In this document: piece by piece, positions 18,940 through 24,972 of the stretch
How positions within the stretch are numbered: the stretch's first letter is position 1
Layout: every line of letters starts with the position of its first letter
Assembly (NCBI GenBank): GCA_016203115.1
Contig: JACQNJ010000027.1
Location: 1-33,343, forward strand
Reading direction: 5' to 3'
DNA from: Candidatus Woesearchaeota archaeon
GTDB lineage: Archaea; Nanobdellota; Nanobdellia; SCGC-AAA011-G17; GW2011-AR20
DNA: 33,343 bases
The notes under the pieces: model-generated
Seen by the model: only the letters and a program-made list of their open reading frames with translations
Told to the model about the DNA's origin: nothing
Database searches by the model: none
Position numbers and translations under genes: made by a program

Positions 18940-19046
18940 ATGAGATTCATCCTGCTTTACTGATATTTTTATCTATTACTGGTCTACTTGTTCTTTATTA
19001 TGTTTTGTTTAGTAAAGAAGGAATTTTTAGAAAAGAAAAGGTTTAA
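18936..19046 (+). CDS. 36-aa single-TM microprotein
   Basis: Translated by hand: MNEIHPALLIFLSITGLLVLYYVLFSKEGIFRKEKV*; ATGA overlap with Bud32 stop. Confidence 0.6.
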   Translation: MNEIHPALLIFLSITGLLVLYYVLFSKEGIFRKEKV

Positions 19047-19071
19047 TAATTTTATTTTTTCTTAGTGATTT

Positions 19072-19677
19072 ATGAATGTGAACACTGAAATTGAAGCAAA
19101 GTTTCTTGATATTAACTTGTTGCTTTTAAGAGAAAGGTTGAAAAGAGTTGATGCTAGACTAGTTCATTCTGAGCTCCTTATGAAACGTAAAAATTTTGAT
19201 TTCCCTGATAAAAGTTTAGAAAAAATAGGCGCTTGGATCAGGGTTAGAGATGAAGGAGATAAGATAACTTTGAGTTATAAACGTCTTTTAGATAGGACTC
19301 TTCATGGTACTAAAGATATTACGGTGGAAGTAAATGATTTTGAACGAACTTGTAGTCTTCTTTTGTTACTTGGATTAAAACTTATTTCTTTTCAGGAAAC
19401 CAAAAGAGAAAAATGGACGTATGGTAATTCTGAAATAACTATAGATACCTGGCCTTGGATACCCTCTTTTGTTGAAATTGAATCACCTAATGAGAATGAA
19501 TTAAGAAATGTTGCAGATCTTCTTTGTTTTAGTTGGTCTTCGGTATTGCATGGAAGCGTTGAAATTATATACCAGAAATACTTTGATGTTACTGAGCAAG
19601 AGGTTGATAATTGGGAAACTATTACCTTTACTTCTGTACCCAAATGGCTAGAGAATAAAAGAATAAAATCTGAATAA
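19072..19677 (+). CDS. CYTH domain protein (class IV adenylate cyclase/triphosphatase-like)
   Basis: NTEIEAKF start, GAWIRVRDEGDKITLSYKR, TKDITVEV, ITIDTWPWIPSFVEIE. Confidence 0.88.
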   Translation: MNVNTEIEAKFLDINLLLLRERLKRVDARLVHSELLMKRKNFDFPDKSLEKIGAWIRVRDEGDKITLSYKRLLDRTLHGTKDITVEVNDFERTCSLLLLLGLKLISFQETKREKWTYGNSEITIDTWPWIPSFVEIESPNENELRNVADLLCFSWSSVLHGSVEIIYQKYFDVTEQEVDNWETITFTSVPKWLENKRIKSE

Positions 19678-19740
19678 AAAGTTTTAAAAGAGCCGTATAT
19701 TACTCTTTCTTTATAGCCCCGTCGTCTAGCGGTCAAGGAT

Positions 19741-19761
19741 AATACCCTAAGGTATCCTTAA
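19741..19761 (+). other. tRNA-Gln intron 1 (position 25/26, 21 nt)
   Basis: BHB: helix AAGG/CCTT, bulges ATA and AAA, intron hairpin ATACC-CTAA-GGTAT. Confidence 0.85.
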
Positions 19762-19773
19762 AGTGGCCTTTGG

Positions 19774-19785
19774 ACTTTGGAGGAA
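19774..19785 (+). other. tRNA-Gln intron 2 (canonical 37/38, 12 nt)
   Basis: BHB: helix CTTT/GAGG (two G-U), bulges GGA and AAA, flanking anticodon stem GTGGC/GCCAT. Confidence 0.78.
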
Positions 19786-19800
19786 AGCCATTGACCGAGG

Positions 19801-19829
19801 GATTTCTCAGTATTCTGAGAATTTCGGAA
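19801..19829 (+). other. tRNA-Gln intron 3 (T arm, 53/54, 29 nt)
   Basis: BHB: helix CCGA/TCGG, bulges GGG and AAT, exon helix TTGA/TCGA, intron stem TTCTCAG/CTGAGAA; excision restores T arm CGAGG-TTCGAAT-CCTCG. Confidence 0.9.
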
Positions 19830-19880
19830 TTCGAATCCTCGCGGGGCTAATTTTAAATACTTTTAAGTTTTCTATATTTT

Positions 19881-20126
19881 ATGGCAAAAGAAGTAGGTAA
19901 AGTTTTTGCGTATTATAGCAATATAGGCGTAGCTGCTATAAAGTTAAGCGGAGCATTAAAGGTAGGGGATACAATAGCAATAAAAGGGCACACTACAGAT
20001 ATTACCCAAAGGGTTGAATCTATCCAGATTGAGCATGAAAAAGTAAAGGAAGCCAAGAAAGGTGATGAAATAGGAATTAAGGTTAGCGATAGAGTAAGAC
20101 TCAATGATGTAGTTTACAAAGACTAA
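19881..20126 (+). CDS. Small EF-Tu domain-2-like protein
   Basis: GKVFAYYSNIGVAAIKLSGALKVGDTIAIKGHTTDITQRVESIQIEHEKV...GDEIGIKV. Confidence 0.85.
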   Translation: MAKEVGKVFAYYSNIGVAAIKLSGALKVGDTIAIKGHTTDITQRVESIQIEHEKVKEAKKGDEIGIKVSDRVRLNDVVYKD

Positions 20127-20140
20127 ATTGCAGGGAATAG

Positions 20141-20220
20141 ATTTATAAATGCTTACTTTTTGCACTAGTTAGGATAGTATTGGTGAAAGCTAATCTATGC
20201 CTAGATACTTAATTCTGGGC
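20141..20220 (+). promoter_or_regulatory. rps15 promoter (TATA) plus structured candidate 5' leader
   Basis: ATTTATAAATGC TATA; hairpin A 20170-20203 and hairpin B 20199-20220 share bases 20199-20203. Confidence 0.45.
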
Positions 20221-20230
20221 AGTTTTAAAA

Positions 20231-20686
20231 ATGGCAAGATTATACAGCGGGAGAAAAGGAAAAAGTGGAAGCAAGAAACCTATAAAAAAAGTTAAGCAGG
20301 GATGGATTCGATATAGTGATAAAGAAGTTGAGCAGTTAGTTATTAAACTAACCAAACAGGGATATAGCCAGAGCAAGTTAGGCGTTGCCTTGAGAGACAC
20401 ATATGGGGTGCCAGATGTTAAAGTTTTAACTGGAAAATCAGTTAGTACTATTATTAAAGAGAATAAATTAAATTCTGAGATTCCTGAAGATTTGCTTAAT
20501 TTAATAAAAAGAGAAACTATGATTCATAAGCATCTTGGGGCGAATAAAAAAGATAAGACTGCTTTAAGAGGATTACAGTTAACTGAGAGCAAAATCAAAA
20601 GACTTGTTAAATACTATAAGACTACAGGCCAATTATCCAGTGCTTGGAATTATAACCGGGAGCAAGCTAAATTATTAACAAGTTAA
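20231..20686 (+). CDS. rps15: Ribosomal protein S15 (S13e family)
   Basis: MARLYSGRKGKSGSKKP...GQLSSAWNYN. Confidence 0.95.
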   Translation: MARLYSGRKGKSGSKKPIKKVKQGWIRYSDKEVEQLVIKLTKQGYSQSKLGVALRDTYGVPDVKVLTGKSVSTIIKENKLNSEIPEDLLNLIKRETMIHKHLGANKKDKTALRGLQLTESKIKRLVKYYKTTGQLSSAWNYNREQAKLLTS

Positions 20687-20690
20687 TTTT

Positions 20691-20846
20691 ATGAATAATC
20701 CTTGCTATTTTAGGTAATCTCCCTGGTTTGTTCGATTTATCTTTTTTTGGAAAAGGGTCACTTTTGAGGTCTTACAGAATGATATTATTGATGCATTTAT
20801 TGAAAAACTTAAGAATTCTTTAGGAAATTTGACTATTGAGGCATAA
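20691..20846 (+). pseudogene. Possible decayed gene remnant between rps15 and rps3ae
   Basis: One frame reads MNNPCYFR*SPWFVRFIFFWKRVTFEVLQNDIIDAFIEKLKNSLGNLTIEA*; 3' half looks coding but has an in-frame TAA and no obvious start. Confidence 0.3.
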
Positions 20847-20883
20847 TAGAAAGTTTTATTAAGATTTTTTATGAGGGTATACT

Positions 20884-21453
20884 ATGGCAGTTCAGGCTTT
20901 AAGCAAGAAAGGTAGGAAAAAATGGTATACTATTACGGCTAGTTCTCATTTTAATGAAAGGCCTCTAGGAGAGACTTTATCTTATGAGCCAGAGCAGCTA
21001 ACGGGAAGAGTTATCAGCACTAATTTATCAAATTTAACTGGAAACTTAAAGGCACAGAATATTAAAGTCAGTTTTAGAATTAAGGAAATTCAGGATAATC
21101 ATGTTGTTACAGAGTTTATCGGCTATGAAATGTCCCCTTCATACCTTAAGAGAGTTGTGAGAACTGGAAGAGACAGAGTAGACCTTTCTTTTTCTGGGAA
21201 AACTAAAGATGGGGTGAAAGTGATTGTCAAGCCCTTTTTATTGACAAAATTTAATACTCATAGATCTGTAAAAACAGTCTTAAAAGAAAAATGCAGAGCT
21301 TTTTTTGAAAAATACTTCAGTGAAACGGAATATCACACTTTTGTTTCACAGCTTATTTCTAATAAAATTAATCAGGATATGAGGGAAGCATTAAGTAAAT
21401 TATATCCTTTAGGCAATGTAGAGATTAGAGCTATGAAGAGAGCTATAAAATAG
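20884..21453 (+). CDS. rps3ae: Ribosomal protein S3Ae (S1e)
   Basis: KKGRKKWYTITASSHFNERPLGET...FIGYEMSPSYLKRVVRTGRDRVD. Confidence 0.94.
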   Translation: MAVQALSKKGRKKWYTITASSHFNERPLGETLSYEPEQLTGRVISTNLSNLTGNLKAQNIKVSFRIKEIQDNHVVTEFIGYEMSPSYLKRVVRTGRDRVDLSFSGKTKDGVKVIVKPFLLTKFNTHRSVKTVLKEKCRAFFEKYFSETEYHTFVSQLISNKINQDMREALSKLYPLGNVEIRAMKRAIK

Positions 21454-21478
21454 AGGCATCATCTGTTTTGCCATTCTC

Positions 21479-21640
21479 TCATGCAGCTTCGTATTCTTGT
21501 TTTAATAATACATCAAAAGTAACTTTTGGATAGATCATACCTTCCACCTTTTTTGCTTCTTCTTTCATTTTTGAAAAATCTTCCCTTGAAGTAAAAGAGG
21601 CTGTACAATCATCTCTTGCTAGCACCTCCAGTTTTTCCAC
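21479..21640 (-). CDS. Possible 53-aa small protein (GTG start)
   Basis: Hand translation MEKLEVLARDDCTASFTSREDFSKMKEEAKKVEGMIYPKVTFDVLLKQEYEAA*; fills gap between S3Ae and tRNA-Thr; could be a fragment. Confidence 0.3.
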   Translation of the reverse strand: MEKLEVLARDDCTASFTSREDFSKMKEEAKKVEGMIYPKVTFDVLLKQEYEAA

Positions 21641-21692
21641 AATCTGGAGTGCATAAAAACATATTTAAACATGATTTTTCTGATTTAGCTGT

Positions 21693-21792
21693 GCCTCAGT
21701 AGCTCAGATTGCTAGGTTAATTCCAGCAAGGGCAATGGTAGAGCAGCGGTTTTGTAAACCGCAGGTCGGGTGTTCAAATCGCCCCTGAGGCT
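21693..21792 (+). tRNA. tRNA-Thr(UGU) with D-loop intron; predicted mature length 72 nt
   Basis: Acceptor GCCTCAG/CTGAGGC, discriminator T; anticodon stem GCGGT/ACCGC with loop TTTGTAA; T arm GGGTG-TTCAAAT-CGCCC; D stem GCTC/GAGC interrupted. Confidence 0.94.
21708..21735 (+). other. tRNA-Thr intron (15/16, 28 nt)
   Basis: BHB helix GCTC/GGGC (one G-U), bulges AGA and AAT, intron stem TTGCT/AGCAA; excision gives D arm GCTC-AGTGGTA-GAGC. Confidence 0.85.
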
Positions 21793-21795
21793 TTT

Positions 21796-21981
21796 TCATA
21801 TAGAAAAAGATTCATCGATAAGTCTTTTTATTCTTTCTTTATCTTCGGTTTTGGCTATTTCTTGTTTTAAGAATTCTGCTGCTAATTCTACTTCAGATCT
21901 GTCATAAATCATTTTTTTTATTAAAGGCTTAGGTGTATCCATTGTTTTTATTAAATTAAAAAAACTTAAAAGACTTGGCAT
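21796..21981 (-). CDS. Small hypothetical protein (real start may be Met14)
   Basis: ORF between tRNA-Thr and tRNA-Val; charged helical sequence LIKKMIYDRSEVELAAEFLKQEIAKTEDKERIKRLIDE. Confidence 0.45.
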   Translation of the reverse strand: MPSLLSFFNLIKTMDTPKPLIKKMIYDRSEVELAAEFLKQEIAKTEDKERIKRLIDESFSI

Positions 21982-22000
21982 ATATTATTTTATCGTTTAT

Positions 22001-22086
22001 GGGCTCGTCGTCTAGCGGTTATGAGTCAACTAATAAACGCGTCCTTGACGTGGACGAGGTCACAGGTTCAAATCCTGTCGGGCCCA
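22001..22086 (+). tRNA. tRNA-Val(GAC) with D-stem intron; predicted mature length 73 nt
   Basis: Acceptor GGGCTCG/CGGGCCC, discriminator A; anticodon stem CGTCC/GGACG with loop TTGACGT; T arm ACAGG-TTCAAAT-CCTGT. Confidence 0.92.
22024..22036 (+). other. tRNA-Val intron (23/24, 13 nt)
   Basis: BHB helix GTTA/TAAT, bulges TGA and AAA, exon helix GCG/CGC; excision gives D arm GTCT-AGCGGTTA-TGAC. Confidence 0.78.
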
Positions 22087-22093
22087 CCATAAA

Positions 22094-22861
22094 ATGGTAT
22101 ATATACATAAACTTAACCAGCTAACACCGAAAATTGCTGATATTGAGAGTGTTCCTATTATTAGGATCATTAAAAAAGATTTTTCTTTGCCGGTTAAGGA
22201 AGAGGTAATAAAAAAGTACTTTTCACCTTACTTTGTTCAAGAGCAAGATATTGAAGCTATGAAGAACTCTTTGAATATTATCCAACCAACACTTGAGGAA
22301 TTTAAAGAATTACTAGAAAAAAAAGACCCTGATTATGCATCTGTTAATATCACCAGGGCGTATAAGCTTGTATCGGAAGTGCAAGAACCTTTATTACTTA
22401 ATACTCATTATGCTGAAGGAATATTCACATGGCAAGAAGAATTTGTAAAAGAAGCTACTTTGATTTTTAATAGCCTGCCTGGTGCTAGGTCCCATGAGAA
22501 GAAAATAGAGTTGAATAATAAATTAAATGTCTTATTTCAAAAGATTTTGAGAAATAGAGAATTTACTTTTGCTTATCAGGATATTATCCATGAAGCTGAA
22601 TTTGAGCATATTGCCAGCTTAAAGAATATGATTTCTGATGGATTTCTTTTTTATATTAAGATGGAAGAAGAGCTTAATAAGATAAACTTTAACTCTATTA
22701 AAAAAAGGATACCTCTAGATAAATTACGTCATTCAGAATCTTTAGAAAAGAGTGTCTCTGGTATTAAAAATGGAGTTGATAAAGCTTATCACATTAATAT
22801 GAGCATGATAAACTGGGCTGTTTTGTTTTATTCTTATGTTAAATTTTTGAAGGGATCTTAA
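22094..22861 (+). CDS. Hypothetical helical protein
   Basis: 255-aa ORF starting 8 nt after the tRNA-Val discriminator base. Confidence 0.7.
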   Translation: MVYIHKLNQLTPKIADIESVPIIRIIKKDFSLPVKEEVIKKYFSPYFVQEQDIEAMKNSLNIIQPTLEEFKELLEKKDPDYASVNITRAYKLVSEVQEPLLLNTHYAEGIFTWQEEFVKEATLIFNSLPGARSHEKKIELNNKLNVLFQKILRNREFTFAYQDIIHEAEFEHIASLKNMISDGFLFYIKMEEELNKINFNSIKKRIPLDKLRHSESLEKSVSGIKNGVDKAYHINMSMINWAVLFYSYVKFLKGS

Positions 22862-22872
22862 TTTCGTATTTT

Positions 22873-22904
22873 CTTACTAAGTAACTAACTTACTAAGTAA
22901 CTAA
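22873..22904 (+). repeat. Two perfect tandem copies of CTTACTAAGTAACTAA, each containing palindrome TTACT-A-AGTAA; candidate operator
   Basis: Direct reading of 22873-22888 and 22889-22904; TATA-like TTTATAAA at 22911-22918. Confidence 0.7.
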
Positions 22905-22910
22905 GAAATA

Positions 22911-22918
22911 TTTATAAA
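22911..22918 (+). promoter_or_regulatory. TATA box for the 22941-31951 operon
   Basis: TTTATAAA about 26 nt upstream of ATG 22941. Confidence 0.65.
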
Positions 22919-22940
22919 TTAGAAAAATACCTGTTTTTTG

Positions 22941-23063
22941 ATGAAAAAATACCTTCTTCTTATTGAGGATGAAAAACTTTGGGAGAAATTTAAGTCTGTT
23001 ATTAAAAAAGACATTAATACAGAGATAATGGAGCTCATAAAGAAGAAGGTTAAAGGTGACTAG
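22941..23063 (+). CDS. 40-aa ribbon-helix-helix-like DNA-binding protein
   Basis: Hand translation, absent from ORF track: MKKYLLLIEDEKLWEKFKSVIKKDINTEIMELIKKKVKGD*; strand-helix-helix pattern of RHH proteins. Confidence 0.65.
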   Translation: MKKYLLLIEDEKLWEKFKSVIKKDINTEIMELIKKKVKGD

Positions 23064-23064
23064 A

Positions 23065-24972
23065 ATGCTTGAAAAAAGAGGCCAAGTTACAGTGTACATC
23101 ATTTTAGGAATTGTAGTAATAGCATTATTCCTTATAACAACTTATATTAGAGATAGTAACATTTTAGATAGTATCAATAAAAGAGTTGAAATTAATGCAC
23201 AGACGCTTCTTGCCCATGCTAGAGTTGAGGAATGCATAACTAATATTGCTAAGGAAAGTGTTAATATTCTGGGAGCACAAGGTGGGAAGATTGAACTTGA
23301 AGAATCAGCATCTTTGAACCCTCTTGTCCCTTTTGGAAACAGTCTGGATATTTTTAACAATGATGCTTTGCGTGTGCCTTACTGGTTTTATAGGACCCCT
23401 AATGGGATTAATACTCAGGAAATTCCAAGCATTAGTGATATGGAATTGGAGCTAGGAAACTATATCAAAAATAATATTATCTTTTGCTATGAGGATTTAA
23501 GAGACTTAGGACAGTATACTGTGGATTATGATGGAGATAGCGAGGTTGAAGTTGACATTCAGGATACTAAAATTTTGGTTTCTATTAGAGGTCCATTAAC
23601 TGTATCCATTGATGATGTTTCCTCTAATTTAGACTCATTTTCTATTGTTTTAAATGCTCCTTTAGGCAGGCTTTATGCTGATGCTAATGACATACTAGAC
23701 AAAGAAAATAAAGAGTTGTTCTTTGAAGAGAGAACTATTGACATGATTGGGTTATATGATGATATTCCCGGAACTGACACTGGATTCAGTTGCGATGAGA
23801 AAACTTGGAAAAAAAGCGAGGTTGAGAGAAGCTTTAGAAGCATTGTCCAGACTAATGTAGGGAACGTTAGAGCAGAGGGAGATTCGAAATACTATAGCTT
23901 AGATGTTCCTACTAATGCACAAGTTAATTTCAGATACTCTACGGATTGGCCTTTTGTGATGAAGGTTATACCTGATGAGGGGGAAGTTATGAAGGGAGAT
24001 TCTGTTATTGAAAGAAAAGGACTTTTGAAATATTTGTCAAGGTTTCTCTGCTTAAACAGCTATCACTTCGTTTATGATGTCCAATATCCCGTTCTTGTTA
24101 CTTTAAGCGATAATGGATATACTTTCCAATATGCTTTTATGGTAGTAATTGACAATAACCAGCCTAGAATCAACAGTGTTGATTTTGATACCATTGAGGA
24201 AGATACTTTTGATGTCTGTAAAGTGAGAAACCATCTTTTGGATGTTAGTGTATTTGCAGATGGCAGAAACCTTGATGATGCTGATGTAAGTTTCCAGTGC
24301 TTCAATTCAATTTGTTCAATAGGGAAGACTGTTAATGGAAACCTTAATGAAAAATTCCCACAATGCTTGAATGGGAAGATTATTGCTGAGAAAGAAGGGT
24401 ATGATAAATCTGAGCTGATTATTGACACTAATCAAGCTGGGAGTGCTTCTTTAGAATTAGAGCCAATTTATTCTAAGAACTTGAATGTCAAGCTTATTGA
24501 TAAAAAAACAGGAACTACTAAAGATGTTGCAAATGAAGTAATAATTATTGAATTTACTGAAGAAAATGGATATAGCACTTCTTTATCTTATCCTGAAGCT
24601 AAGACTGTTGAATTGAGGAGAGGAAAATATACAGTTAATGTTATTGTTTCAAAACCTGGAGAAGTTGCTGTTCCTTCACAAGAAATAGAGAGATGCACTA
24701 AAATTCCTGGATCTGGACTATTCGGAGACTTCCTTAGCAAAGAAAGCTGTGTTAAGGAAAATTTTGAAGCAACTAACCTTGATCAACAGGTTATTGGGGG
24801 GAATAATTTTAATTTTGGTATTACAAGAGAAAATTTAGTTCAATCTGAGGGAATCATAATTTATGCTTTAGTTGAAGATAAAGAGCTTACTCAAGAAGGT
24901 ATTATTTCAACTTATGAGTCTGTAGAGACAAATAATTTAAATTCAAATTTTAAATTACCGGAGTTCACATGA
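23065..24972 (+). CDS. Secreted/membrane-anchored protein with class-III-like signal segment
   Basis: MLEKRGQVTVYIILGIVVIALFLITTYI N-terminus (ATG 23065 preferred over GTG 23056); large ectodomain. Confidence 0.8.
   Translation: MLEKRGQVTVYIILGIVVIALFLITTYIRDSNILDSINKRVEINAQTLLAHARVEECITNIAKESVNILGAQGGKIELEESASLNPLVPFGNSLDIFNNDALRVPYWFYRTPNGINTQEIPSISDMELELGNYIKNNIIFCYEDLRDLGQYTVDYDGDSEVEVDIQDTKILVSIRGPLTVSIDDVSSNLDSFSIVLNAPLGRLYADANDILDKENKELFFEERTIDMIGLYDDIPGTDTGFSCDEKTWKKSEVERSFRSIVQTNVGNVRAEGDSKYYSLDVPTNAQVNFRYSTDWPFVMKVIPDEGEVMKGDSVIERKGLLKYLSRFLCLNSYHFVYDVQYPVLVTLSDNGYTFQYAFMVVIDNNQPRINSVDFDTIEEDTFDVCKVRNHLLDVSVFADGRNLDDADVSFQCFNSICSIGKTVNGNLNEKFPQCLNGKIIAEKEGYDKSELIIDTNQAGSASLELEPIYSKNLNVKLIDKKTGTTKDVANEVIIIEFTEENGYSTSLSYPEAKTVELRRGKYTVNVIVSKPGEVAVPSQEIERCTKIPGSGLFGDFLSKESCVKENFEATNLDQQVIGGNNFNFGITRENLVQSEGIIIYALVEDKELTQEGIISTYESVETNNLNSNFKLPEFT

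Larger units (their letters stand above)
19715..19849 (+). tRNA. tRNA-Gln(UUG) with three introns; predicted mature length 73 nt
   Basis: Acceptor AGCCCCG/CGGGGCT, discriminator A. After removing three introns: AGCCCCGTCGTCTAGCGGTCAAGGATAGTGGCCTTTGGAGCCATTGACCGAGGTTCGAATCCTCGCGGGGCTA, a complete cloverleaf with loop CTTTGGA. Confidence 0.92.

Noticed and set aside
20160-20225. tRNA or C/D box sRNA upstream of rps15
   Set aside because: No acceptor or T-loop signature, no convincing C (RTGATGA) and D (CTGA) box pair; retained only as a structured leader candidate.
22873-22904. Tandem repeat as a CRISPR array
   Set aside because: Only two 16-bp units with no spacers and no cas genes; operator interpretation fits better.
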